This document shows, piece by piece, positions 51,738 to 63,139 of a stretch of 64,000 nucleotides of DNA; position 1 is the stretch's first letter; every line of letters begins with the position of its first letter. The notes below the pieces were generated by a model. It did no database searches. It was given only the letters and a program-made list of their open reading frames with translations, and was not told the DNA's origin. Origin of the DNA: Actinomycetes bacterium (lineage in GTDB: Bacteria; Actinomycetota; Actinomycetes; Mycobacteriales; Mycobacteriaceae); assembly GCA_023432405.1 (NCBI GenBank), contig JAEYUQ010000003.1, forward strand, positions 132,381 through 196,380, written 5' to 3'. The position numbers were made by a program, and so were the translations under genes.

Positions 51738-52487
51738 CTATTGGGCTGCGAGGCGCTCCTCGCGTAGCCGTTCCACCTCCGGAAGGTCCAACGGGGGCAG
51801 TTCCTCCAAGCTCTGTTGTGTTGCCATCGCCAAGAGAAGATCGGCCAACTGGGGATTTCGCGCTAGAGCAGGGCCATGCATATATGTAGCAATCACGCTG
51901 CCTTGCACGGCTCCTTCGTACGTGGTCTGCTCAGGCTCAGACGTGTAAGAATCACAGTTTCCGACACCTCGGAAAACCCTTCCCAGAGGTTGAGCATCGG
52001 GACCCAAAATGGTGGCACCCATGTGGTTTTCAAAGCCAGTGAGCTTGTCGGTAAGCGCTGCTGTTACTCCCGCCCCGGTGGGTGTTGAAGCCACCTCATC
52101 AATGGCACGCTGAGTGAGGGACACCGTGCGCACATCCAGTAAACCCACACCGTCAATCATGCGATCTCCTGCGCGGAAGCTCTCACCAAGTACCTGGAAA
52201 CCGGCACAAATAGCCAGCAGCGGTTTTCCTGCCTGCACAGCATGGCTCAGCCCTCGGTGCTTCTTGAGGTGTTCAGCAGCCAGAATCTGCGCAGTGTCCT
52301 CACCACCTCCCAGACAGTAGATGTCGTAGGTTTCGGGAACGGCGTCGTCAAGGGTAATACGGTGAATCTCGGCACTCCAGCCGCGCATCCGAGCCCTCTG
52401 GCGTAGAACGAGGGCATTGCCATCGTCACCATAGGTGCCCAACACGTCAGGCAGGATAAGGCCAATATGGAGTGTGTTAGGCATCAA
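51738..52487 (-). CDS. gatD: GatD glutaminase of the lipid II isoglutaminyl synthase
   Basis: 249 residues of the class I glutamine amidotransferase fold (CobB/CobQ-like). The nucleophile is Cys94 in LLAICAGFQVLGE; the catalytic His is in VIATYMHGPALARNP. HIGLILPDVLGTYGDDGNAL at the N-terminus is typical of GatD. It releases ammonia from glutamine for MurT, which amidates D-Glu of lipid II in Gram-positives. It overlaps murT by 11 bases, a firm operon. Confidence 0.95.
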   Translation of the reverse strand: MMPNTLHIGLILPDVLGTYGDDGNALVLRQRARMRGWSAEIHRITLDDAVPETYDIYCLGGGEDTAQILAAEHLKKHRGLSHAVQAGKPLLAICAGFQVLGESFRAGDRMIDGVGLLDVRTVSLTQRAIDEVASTPTGAGVTAALTDKLTGFENHMGATILGPDAQPLGRVFRGVGNCDSYTSEPEQTTYEGAVQGSVIATYMHGPALARNPQLADLLLAMATQQSLEELPPLDLPEVERLREERLAAQ

Positions 52488-53838
52488 TCTTGGTCCTTAT
52501 AAAAGATTTAACAAGGGATTTTGCTGTGCCCAGAAGGCCTGTGCGTTCGGGTTGTGCTGGGGCTCCTGAAGTGAGGGCATCAAGTTGGCGCTTGAGATCC
52601 CTGAAAGCAGTGTAATTAGCCAGCACCTCAATACGCCCAGGAGGGCAAGCTTGAATAGCCTTCAGTGGGTCTTTGATGAGCTCATGGTCAATTCCGGCAT
52701 AGAGCAACCGAACATCAAGGTCCGCGCCGCGCTCCCCCGAGGCCTTCACAGACAAGGTTCCAAAGTCCTCAAAACGCACATCCCATAGCCAGGAGAGATC
52801 TTCTCCATCTGCCACCTGACCATTGACAGCAATCACTAACCCGTCAGCGGTGAGATCTACCATTGAGAGGGATTCTTGCCAGCCAGCGGGGTTCTTTGCC
52901 AGAAGTAAATGGAGCTGATGATCTCCCAGGGTGACAGTGGAGTAGCGCCCAGCCACATTATCGACGCCCTCCGCAGCGCGTACTGCGTCCTCAAGCGGAA
53001 TCTCGAAGCCCTCGACAGCAGCGGCAATAGCCTGAGTGGCATTACCCCGATTGGCATTTCCGGGGACAGAAAGATTGAGAGCTAAGGTGCTGCCATCGGC
53101 GCGAACAATGCCTTCCGGAGTGATAGTCCAGCTGGGGGTGGGGCGCCGGAATACACGGCCGTCGGCAAGGGGAGTGGTGGAATACCAGTCTCCATCACGG
53201 TGAATGATGGCGTCTTCTGTGCGCGGGCTGGACGTCCCCTCCCCAAACCATCCTGCGCCGGCAGATACCCACACCACATTGGGTGAATCAAAGGCCACCG
53301 ATGTGATAAGTACATCATCGCAGTTGGCAATCACCAACATTTCAGGGTGTTTGTTCACACAAGTCCGCAGTGCCTGCTCAATTTTGTTAATTTCCCCCAC
53401 CCGATCCAGCTGATCCCTAGAAAGGTTGAGAAGCACCAGGGCTTTCGGGGAGAGCGCGTCTGCCACATGAGGTACGTGCAGCTCATCACATTCCAACACC
53501 GCATGGGAGGCTGTGCGATCGGACATGAGCGCTGAAATAATTCCGGCGTCCATATTGTCCCCGCCCTCGTTGGAGACAACGTTGTGGTGGGTGCGCAAGG
53601 CAGCGGTAAGCATTCGTGTTGTGGTGGATTTACCATTGGTGCCCGTCACCAGAACCACAGAGCGATCTTTTCCCAGGGTGGACATGATGGTGGAATCAAG
53701 AGCTTCGGCGATAAGCCCCCCAATCATGCCACCGGCGCCCAGCCCCGTTTTTCGTGAGGCCGCTGTTGCAGCTTGTGCTATCCCTAGGGCAGCATTCGCA
53801 CGCCACCTGGACGCCCAGGAGGGAAGTTCAATAGTCAT
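52477..53838 (-). CDS. murT: MurT, ligase subunit of lipid II isoglutaminyl synthase
   Basis: 453 residues from ATG 53838. The Mur ligase centre is VVLVTGTNGKSTTTRMLTAA, with the DUF1727 C-terminal domain LLYAGIDHELIKDPLKAIQA. MurT activates the alpha-carboxyl of D-Glu in lipid II with ATP for GatD-supplied ammonia. The internal ribbon region reads WFGEGTSSPRTEDAIIHRDG and WYSTTPLADGRVFRRPTP, so the four-Cys zinc ribbon known in S. aureus and S. pneumoniae MurT is absent. The exonuclease-fold gene begins upstream with an overlap. Confidence 0.94.
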   Translation of the reverse strand: MTIELPSWASRWRANAALGIAQAATAASRKTGLGAGGMIGGLIAEALDSTIMSTLGKDRSVVLVTGTNGKSTTTRMLTAALRTHHNVVSNEGGDNMDAGIISALMSDRTASHAVLECDELHVPHVADALSPKALVLLNLSRDQLDRVGEINKIEQALRTCVNKHPEMLVIANCDDVLITSVAFDSPNVVWVSAGAGWFGEGTSSPRTEDAIIHRDGDWYSTTPLADGRVFRRPTPSWTITPEGIVRADGSTLALNLSVPGNANRGNATQAIAAAVEGFEIPLEDAVRAAEGVDNVAGRYSTVTLGDHQLHLLLAKNPAGWQESLSMVDLTADGLVIAVNGQVADGEDLSWLWDVRFEDFGTLSVKASGERGADLDVRLLYAGIDHELIKDPLKAIQACPPGRIEVLANYTAFRDLKRQLDALTSGAPAQPERTGLLGTAKSLVKSFIRTKIDA

Positions 53839-53867
53839 GCGTAATACCCTAGCGGGCGTGCCATATG

Positions 53868-55004
53868 TCACTCCATAGCGACGGCCGTCACGTCCAGAAA
53901 CTCGGTATCTGTGAGGAGAGGGATTCCTTTGCGGTGAGCGTGCATGGCCTTGCCTCGCAGGTTATCTCCCCTGGCATTAGACACCACCAGTGATGTTTCT
54001 CTGGTGAGTTTCTCCACGTAAAACATTCCTGCTTGCATTCCTGCCTCAATGAGCTGGTCTGGGTCTGCGGTGACGTCAGGACCGATAGCAAACACCATTC
54101 CGGGCTGGATTTTTCCCGTGAAAATGCCGGGATTATCCACAGTGGGGGTGGTTTTCATAGCTCTGACGCGAATCTGGGAATGTTGCAGCCCAAACCTGTC
54201 CGCCTTGAGGTTGTCAGGGTCCAGAGTGACCATAGGGGCAGTGGCGGCATTGCTCCCAGAGGTTTCTTGTAAGGCTTCCCACACCGAACAGGTCAGCAGG
54301 GTAAGCTCTCGGGCTACCTGAGGGGCGGGAAGAGCAGCACGCTCAAGTGTTGCTTCAGGGCTGGGGCTTAATCCCAACTCTGTGGAGAGAGTTCTCAGCC
54401 GGGCATCCCGTGGTTGATACCCCTGACGGCGTGCCGACGCTAAGGTGTCAACAATTCCGAGGGGCTGAGGGACATGGCCTACCTTTTGACGACGTCGCTG
54501 GGGGCCACCTTCTCGGCTACGTTTCCGGTTGGCGCGTGCAGCCGCCAGCATGGTGCGACGCGCCTCTGCATAAAGGAAACCCCAGGCAGTAGGGGCATTA
54601 TGAAGGATGAGAGTGCGCCCGTCAATGAGTTTGTCCAGGTGTCGCAGGGCGCGGGACATCTTCTCTCCGGCAGCCACATCGGCGTGGGTGAGGCCATGAA
54701 GATGTTGTGGCCCTGGATTGACCCCCGGGTTGATAACGCGGTAAAACTCCTGAACCACCTGATGATTGGAATCCAGGGTTACCGCGTCTAAGGCAATAAT
54801 CCGGGAAGTGGTGGGGTGGATTCCGTTAGCGAGAACAGTGAGAACCACAAAGGGATCTGCAGACACTGGTTGGGGGCGCTTCTTCTGGGAAGGTGCCTGG
54901 CGCTCCTGGGGCTTCGACGCAGAGCGACGCCGCTGGTGCTGAGAGCGGCGTCGTTTATGGGAAGTATTCCCCTGGTCTGCTGTGCTGTTCATCGGAGACA
55001 TCAT
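53868..55004 (-). CDS. DnaQ-like exonuclease-fold protein with C-terminal BRCT-like domain
   Basis: 378 residues. The N-terminal 60 are basic (KRRRSQHQRRRSASKPQERQ) and probably bind nucleic acid. The exonuclease fold is recognisable by VINPGVNPGPQHLHGLTHAD and ILHNAPTAWGFLYAEARR. However the first acidic motif DxE is replaced by LANGIHPTTSRI, so the metal ligands of a true DEDD nuclease are missing. The C-terminus GMVFAIGPDVTADPDQLIEA with LVVSNARGDNLRGKAMHAHR is BRCT-like. It precedes murT-gatD, as in other corynebacteria. Confidence 0.8.
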   Translation of the reverse strand: MMSPMNSTADQGNTSHKRRRSQHQRRRSASKPQERQAPSQKKRPQPVSADPFVVLTVLANGIHPTTSRIIALDAVTLDSNHQVVQEFYRVINPGVNPGPQHLHGLTHADVAAGEKMSRALRHLDKLIDGRTLILHNAPTAWGFLYAEARRTMLAAARANRKRSREGGPQRRRQKVGHVPQPLGIVDTLASARRQGYQPRDARLRTLSTELGLSPSPEATLERAALPAPQVARELTLLTCSVWEALQETSGSNAATAPMVTLDPDNLKADRFGLQHSQIRVRAMKTTPTVDNPGIFTGKIQPGMVFAIGPDVTADPDQLIEAGMQAGMFYVEKLTRETSLVVSNARGDNLRGKAMHAHRKGIPLLTDTEFLDVTAVAME

Positions 55005-55043
55005 AGAACATGGCTCGTCAGTGAAGAAGGAGCCGTGGCAGCC

Positions 55044-56000
55044 TTAGCAGACGGAATAACCGACCTTGGTGGTGAGGGACTCTAATCGTTTGGCAATGGT
55101 GTCAGCTGCTTCTTGGGCGGTGGCATAGGTTCCGGAGGCGGGTTCCACGTAGAAAGCCACACCCACACTTCCGCCTGGAAGACTGACGGAACCGAACTGT
55201 CGAATCACGTAGCTATCCTCCGAGGGGCCCCAACCACCTTTGAAGATGGTGTTCTTCATTCTGCCAAGACCATAGGACTGCTCAGGAACAATCTGCCCCA
55301 TCAAGGAGCGCACAGTGCTAGCACGGGACAGGCACCTCAGGCGAGCCCCAAACTTGGCTTGCTGACTGGGCTTCATGGAAGAGGCTCCCCAGGCAGAGGT
55401 GCTCACATGAGCCGTGGTTCCCGCCTCCTGGAGCACCCCAGTGACAGCCTTGGCTGCTCGGGAACCTCCCCCCAGGGAGTTCCACAACGCAGTGGTGGCC
55501 TGGTTATCCGAAACAGTAATAGATGAGCGGGCTAGAGCCTGAAGTTGAGGATTCTTTCGCAGAGCAGCGATAGCCAGAGGTACTTTGATGGTGGACCAGG
55601 TACGCAACATGGCATCATCCCCGGCAGTGTAGATATGTGTGCCGTTGGAAATAGAGACAGCTACTGTTCCGCCGTACTCTTTGCGAATGGTTGCAACGAT
55701 GTTCTTGAGGTCTGCGGTGACATCAACAGCGGGCTGAGCGATACCCTCCAGGATGGGAAACTGCTGGGTAAATTCCGTAATGGTGGTGTCTGCGGGAGTG
55801 TTTGGGGCATAATCGGCGTTCCACCCGAGGAGAGGTTGGAATTGCGATGGCGCTGTGAAAATGGCAGGGAGCTCCGTAACCCTGTGAGAAGAGGCGTTAG
55901 TACGGGTTGTCTCAGGAGTAGCGATGGCTACGGGAACAACCAAGCTGGCACACGTGAAAATGGACACAACAGCAGACGCAATAACGGATTTCTTAGCCAT
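55044..56000 (-). CDS. Secreted beta-lactamase-fold (class A-like) serine hydrolase
   Basis: 318 residues with a Sec signal peptide (SVIASAVVSIFTCASLVVPV ending in AIA). The penicillin-recognising motifs are STIK (SxxK nucleophile), SDN in TVSDNQATTALW, and KGG in FKGGWG, in order and spacing. The Glu of class A omega loop is not obvious, so a carboxypeptidase or inert homologue is as likely as a lactamase. A Cys near the C-terminus and another in LRCLS may pair. Downstream of a small membrane protein on the same strand. Confidence 0.82.
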   Translation of the reverse strand: MAKKSVIASAVVSIFTCASLVVPVAIATPETTRTNASSHRVTELPAIFTAPSQFQPLLGWNADYAPNTPADTTITEFTQQFPILEGIAQPAVDVTADLKNIVATIRKEYGGTVAVSISNGTHIYTAGDDAMLRTWSTIKVPLAIAALRKNPQLQALARSSITVSDNQATTALWNSLGGGSRAAKAVTGVLQEAGTTAHVSTSAWGASSMKPSQQAKFGARLRCLSRASTVRSLMGQIVPEQSYGLGRMKNTIFKGGWGPSEDSYVIRQFGSVSLPGGSVGVAFYVEPASGTYATAQEAADTIAKRLESLTTKVGYSVC

Positions 56001-56006
56001 AGCTCT

Positions 56007-56684
56007 TTACTTTCCGGAAATGATGACAACGGCGTTATCCCCGCCACGGCAGACAACCTCGTCCCCATCTGGAGCGCAGGACATGGTGTACGTCATGGAG
56101 GTTACCTCACTATACGCACGAATGGTGCCGGCTAATTCCCCTGTACGCTCACGAAACTCTCGATATTCCTCTGCCACACTGAGGGCGAAAGGCTCAGAGG
56201 TAACACTGGTACCCCTAGCCACAACAGAAAGGTCTCCGCCCGGGAGATCTTCCTCTGGAGTGGCTGTAGTGATTCCACGCCCCCGGGAATGTGTTGGTGG
56301 GGTATCGCTTTCACGAGAATCCTCGCCGGCGGCGGAATCTTCTGCGGCTTCTGGATCTTCAGAATCAAGAAGGCCGGAATCTAAGTCATTGAGGGCTGGA
56401 TCATCAATGACGGTGGTGGCTTCCACGGTGACGGTGTTCATGGCGTCCTCAGCGGAGGTGGAATCCTCAGAGTTTCCCCTGAGGAAGAAGAACAGCGCTA
56501 CGGCGGAAATCACAAGGATAGCTGCCAAAGCTCCAATAAGAATAGAGAGTTTGGCGGAAGAACCCCCCTCGGAGGCATAAGCGCCAACGGACAGCGCCTC
56601 ACTGTCTGGTGGGACCTCCTCAGATTCCCACGGATATGAAGAAGAATGCTCGACATGATCTGAACCGTAACTGCTCATCGTCAA
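56007..56684 (-). CDS. Hypothetical single-pass membrane protein
   Basis: 225 residues: a ~45-residue hydrophilic cytoplasmic N-terminus, one membrane helix (LSILIGALAAILVISAVALF), and a long acidic outside region (SEDSTSAEDAMNTVTVEATT...) ending in a small domain with FREFRERTGELAGTIRAYSE-like helix (YREFRERTGELAGTIRAYSE) and CAPDGDEVVCRGGDN, which probably forms a disulfide. No family recognised. It lies six bases upstream of the beta-lactamase-fold gene, suggesting joint expression. Confidence 0.75.
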   Translation of the reverse strand: MTMSSYGSDHVEHSSSYPWESEEVPPDSEALSVGAYASEGGSSAKLSILIGALAAILVISAVALFFFLRGNSEDSTSAEDAMNTVTVEATTVIDDPALNDLDSGLLDSEDPEAAEDSAAGEDSRESDTPPTHSRGRGITTATPEEDLPGGDLSVVARGTSVTSEPFALSVAEEYREFRERTGELAGTIRAYSEVTSMTYTMSCAPDGDEVVCRGGDNAVVIISGK

Positions 56685-56795
56685 TCAACATCCTTGAGGT
56701 TCGGAGTGGGGATAGTGAAACCATAGCAGTTCGCGGGAGCCACACCTGGAATAAAAAATGAAGAGATGTGGCTTCAACAAAAAGTAATCTTTTCG

Positions 56796-58743
<1,948 letters not shown>

Positions 58744-58884
58744 ATCGCTTACCATACACGCGGTGCTGGGGAAACGGAACTTTCCGAAGTGTAGAGGAAC
58801 GGATGAGCGCACCTTTTCCTCTAGAATTGAGGAACCTCACAATAACCATCATTTCGTACAGACATTCAGGGAGGTTGCGCGGTT

Positions 58885-59388
58885 ATGGCTCTCATTGTTC
58901 CTTTTAACGGGAAAACCCCGAAGATAGCGGATTCGGCATTTGTGGCGGAGAATGCCACTCTCATTGGAGATGTGGAGATCGGGGAGAATGCTTCGGTATT
59001 CTTTGGCGCTGTCCTCCGTGGCGACGTCGCTCCCATTCGGATTGGTGAAGGCTCCAATGTTCAAGACAACGTGGTGATTCATGTGGATGCAGGGCATCCA
59101 GCGATCGTCGGCAAGGGAGTGTCTCTTGGGCACCTGGCCATGATTCATGGCAGCACTGTGGAAGATGGGGCCCTGGTGGGAATGCACGCCACGGTGCTCA
59201 ACGGGGCTGTTGTTGGCGCCGGTGCGTTGGTGAGTGCTGGGGCCGTGGTGTTGGAGAACACCCAGATACCGCCGCGCTCTCTTGCGGCGGGAGTTCCTGC
59301 GAAAGTGCGACGGGAATTGCGTCCAGAGGAGGATATGTCTGTGAACTCTGCCAACTACGTGGAGTTGAGCAGACGCTACATGGATTAG
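58885..59388 (+). CDS. Gamma-class carbonic anhydrase-like protein
   Basis: 167 residues of a left-handed beta-helix made of hexapeptide repeats (IGDVEIGENASVFFGAVLRG and VGKGVSLGHLAMIHGSTVED). The zinc ligands fit IHVD and GHLAMIHG. Gamma-CA-like proteins of this subfamily (YrdA/PaaY-like) often show little or no anhydrase activity, so CO2 hydration is unproven. A C-terminal tail SANYVELSRRYMD is typical. Divergent from leuA; its stop touches the convergent DMT permease gene. Confidence 0.92.
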   Translation: MALIVPFNGKTPKIADSAFVAENATLIGDVEIGENASVFFGAVLRGDVAPIRIGEGSNVQDNVVIHVDAGHPAIVGKGVSLGHLAMIHGSTVEDGALVGMHATVLNGAVVGAGALVSAGAVVLENTQIPPRSLAAGVPAKVRRELRPEEDMSVNSANYVELSRRYMD

Positions 59389-60227
59389 CTGATATTGACT
59401 CGGGAGAGTTGGAGCGTAGCCCAGATCATTGCCGCAATGGCCAGAATGATGACAATGATTTGGGGGCCGTCCACATGGAAGCGCTCCCCGAGCACAAGGT
59501 AACCCAGGGAGAAAGCCACCATTGGTTCCCCAATTTTCATGGCGGGAAGGCTTGTGCGCAGTGCCCCGGCGTTGAAAGCATATTGCTGCACCAGGGTGCC
59601 GATGATAGATGCAGCAATGAGAGCGTACAGCTCCCAGGAGGCGACGAGGGCCAGGACTCCTTGGCGCGGAAGAATGTCTGCCACAGCCTTAGAAAAGAGA
59701 GCCACGTATCCAAAAACAGCTCCTGTAATAAGCCCCAGGGTGAAGGCGCGTTCCCTGCGAATCTGGTTTGAGGACCAGCGCGCTGCCAGAAGCATGAGGA
59801 CGGCTCCCACCGCAATGGGGAGAACCCAACTGCTGAAATCAGGTTGGGGGTTGCCGTGTTGAGGGCGTCCGAGAAGCACCACAATCAGAACAGCCAGAGT
59901 GGTTACTGTGGACCAGAAACCCTCAGCAAAGGTAAAACGGCGATGCTCCACAATGGCAGAAACAATAAGTGTGAGTGTCAGAGACATCACCAGGCACGGC
60001 TGAACCACAAGGAGAGGCCCGAAACTCAGGGCCACTATTTGAAACATATAGGCCACGATGGCGGACCCCATGCCCAACCACCAGACAGGGCGTTTAACAG
60101 CCACCATGACCGGCGATTTCCCCTCTGGGGCAACCTCCGCAATGCGGTGACGAATGACCGTACCCCAGGCGATAGTCAGCGCTGAGAGAAGCGCGAAGAA
60201 TATCGCCAGGACATGACTTTGCATAAA
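59385..60227 (-). CDS. DMT-superfamily (EamA-like) permease
   Basis: 280 residues from ATG 60227, with about nine to ten hydrophobic helices and two EamA-like halves (LAIFFALLSALTIAWGTVIR; GPLLVVQPCLVMSLTLTLIV; later GTLVQQYAFNAGALRTSLPA and VAFSLGYLVLGERFHVDGPQ). Related actinobacterial proteins occur next to lysC-asd. Substrate unknown; export of metabolites is common in the family. Convergent with the gamma-CA gene, overlapping by four bases. Confidence 0.85.
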   Translation of the reverse strand, partial: FMQSHVLAIFFALLSALTIAWGTVIRHRIAEVAPEGKSPVMVAVKRPVWWLGMGSAIVAYMFQIVALSFGPLLVVQPCLVMSLTLTLIVSAIVEHRRFTFAEGFWSTVTTLAVLIVVLLGRPQHGNPQPDFSSWVLPIAVGAVLMLLAARWSSNQIRRERAFTLGLITGAVFGYVALFSKAVADILPRQGVLALVASWELYALIAASIIGTLVQQYAFNAGALRTSLPAMKIGEPMVAFSLGYLVLGERFHVDGPQIIVIILAIAAMIWATLQLSRVNIS

Positions 60228-60460
60228 AAACACTTTACTGAGGGGTTGCGCAAGGATGCACACCCCGAGGGGAGGAAGGCGGGCGAGGCGAAGGGAGAAG
60301 GGCAGGCGAGCCGAGGGGAGAAAGGTGCGCCCAGGTGCAAGCTAAGCTGCGGAATTTCACTAGGTGATCGTGAATGGCTCATCTCGCGGACTTTTGAGTA
60401 ACATAAGTCACGCTCGTGTTGTCCCTTTATTAATGCCTGGGCAAGAAAGGCAGACTCATC
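60228..60460. other. Upstream region of lysC and the DMT permease
   Basis: No gene. It starts with a purine-biased, repetitive stretch (GAGGGGAGGAAGGCGGGC, then variants of GGCGAGGCGAAGGG) over 60261-60330, followed by an AT-richer part ending at the lysC ribosome site GAAAGG. Promoters for both divergent genes must lie here. Confidence 0.6.
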
Positions 60461-61726
60461 ATGGCGTTAGTGGTACAGAAATATGGTGGTTCTTCGCTGG
60501 AGAGCGCGGAGCGAATTCGTGCCGTGGCTGAGCGAATTGTCAATACGAAGAAGCAGGGCAATGACGTGGTTGTAGTGTGCTCCGCAATGGGAGACACTAC
60601 CGATGACCTTCTGGATCTGGCTAATGCCGTCAATCCCGTGCCCCCTCAGCGAGAGCTAGATATGCTTCTCACCGCAGGTGAGCGCATTTCCAATGCATTG
60701 GTGGCTATGGCCATTGAATCTTTTGGAGCTAAAGCCAAGTCCTTCACTGGATCACAGGCCGGGGTTTTGACCACTGAGCGTCACGGAAATGCGCGAATTG
60801 TGGATGTGACTCCGGGGCGTGTTCAAGAAGCTCTGGATGAGGGCTATATCTGCTTGGTAGCTGGTTTTCAGGGCGTCAATAAGGAGACGCGGGATGTGAC
60901 CACTCTGGGCCGTGGTGGTTCGGATACCACGGCGGTTGCGCTGGCTGCAGCCTTGCACGCAGATGTTTGTGAAATCTACTCAGACGTAGATGGTGTTTAC
61001 ACCGCTGACCCCCGCATTGTGAGTAATGCGCAAAAGTTGGATCAGCTCTCCTTTGAGGAGATGCTGGAATTGGCCAGCGTTGGATCCAAGATTCTGGTCT
61101 TGCGCAGCGTGGAATATGCTCGCGCTTTCAACGTTCCGTTACGAGTTCGCTCGTCCTATAGCAATGACATCGGCACATTAGTTGCTGGATCAATAAAGGA
61201 TATTCCCATGGAAGAAGCAATACTAACCGGCGTTGCCACTGATACCTCTGAAGCAAAGATCACGCTTCTAGGTATTCCAGATGTTCCGGGTGAAGCCGCC
61301 AAAGCATTCCGCGCTCTGGCTGACGCAGAAATCAACATTGATACCGTGCTTCAGAACATCTCCTCCCTTAACGACAACACCACCGACATCACCTTTACCT
61401 GTCCTCGCGCCGAGGGGCCACGCACAATGGAGTTGATGAAGAAACTTCAGGAAGAGGGCAACTGGAAGAATGTCCTTTACGACGACCAGGTGGGCAAGGT
61501 TTCCCTGGTGGGTGCAGGTATGAAATCCCACCCCGGTGTCACCGCTGAGTTCACTGAGGCTTTGAGGGATGCCGGTATCAACATTGAGATGATTACCACC
61601 TCGGAAATCCGAATCTCTGTGTTGATCCGCGAGTCCGAGGTTCAAGATGCCGCCCGTGCAATCCACGAAAAGTTTGCGTTGGGCGGGGATCACGATGCGG
61701 TTGTTTACGCTGGTACAGGACGCTAA
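60461..61726 (+). CDS. lysC: Aspartate kinase
   Basis: 421 residues with the N-terminal kinase signature [11 protein letters not shown], the nucleotide site [20 protein letters not shown] and [17 protein letters not shown], and two ACT domains ([37 protein letters not shown]) that bind lysine plus threonine. It is the first enzyme of the aspartate pathway to lysine, threonine, methionine and DAP for peptidoglycan. Length equals the C. glutamicum protein, in which an internal start yields a separate beta subunit. Confidence 0.98.
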   Translation: MALVVQKYGGSSLESAERIRAVAERIVNTKKQGNDVVVVCSAMGDTTDDLLDLANAVNPVPPQRELDMLLTAGERISNALVAMAIESFGAKAKSFTGSQAGVLTTERHGNARIVDVTPGRVQEALDEGYICLVAGFQGVNKETRDVTTLGRGGSDTTAVALAAALHADVCEIYSDVDGVYTADPRIVSNAQKLDQLSFEEMLELASVGSKILVLRSVEYARAFNVPLRVRSSYSNDIGTLVAGSIKDIPMEEAILTGVATDTSEAKITLLGIPDVPGEAAKAFRALADAEINIDTVLQNISSLNDNTTDITFTCPRAEGPRTMELMKKLQEEGNWKNVLYDDQVGKVSLVGAGMKSHPGVTAEFTEALRDAGINIEMITTSEIRISVLIRESEVQDAARAIHEKFALGGDHDAVVYAGTGR

Positions 61727-61756
61727 TTCAGATACGTACTCGGAAGAAGGCAGTAA

Positions 61757-62800
<1,044 letters not shown>

Positions 62801-62816
62801 GCCCGAGGGGATAGCT

Positions 62817-62844
62817 CTAGACTTCCGCACCTGCGTGAGTCTAG
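62817..62844 (+). terminator. Hairpin downstream of asd
   Basis: CTAGACT and AGTCTAG form a 7-bp stem with a 14-base loop, followed by CGCCCTTTGATTT. It lies 17 bases after the asd stop. Confidence 0.6.
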
Positions 62845-63139
62845 CGCCCTTTGATTTCTGAGGGATGGCTCAACTGTGTTCAGACCAAGGGAAAACCTTA
62901 AGTAAAACTTGAAGAACCCGTAAAGTATGCTGTGAATTACGGAACAAAAGGCGTGTTATGCACCATCTGGCACACAGATGTGATCTCTGCCATAGGATAA
63001 CCTTAAAATATTCTGATACTATGCAGATGAATAATTTGGTCGAGTGATCTGTTTTTTGGGTCAGAATGACATCTTCATTCCCCTAGACAGGCAGTTTTCT
63101 TGATCTGCGTTAGTTTCCGTGCATAAGGAAGTGGTGGCA
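62845..63139. other. Intergenic region upstream of the secreted metalloprotease
   Basis: About 295 bases without a recognisable gene. It is AT-rich at 62880-63050 and probably holds the promoter of the metalloprotease gene; TACTAT (63018-63023) is a possible -10 element. Confidence 0.5.
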
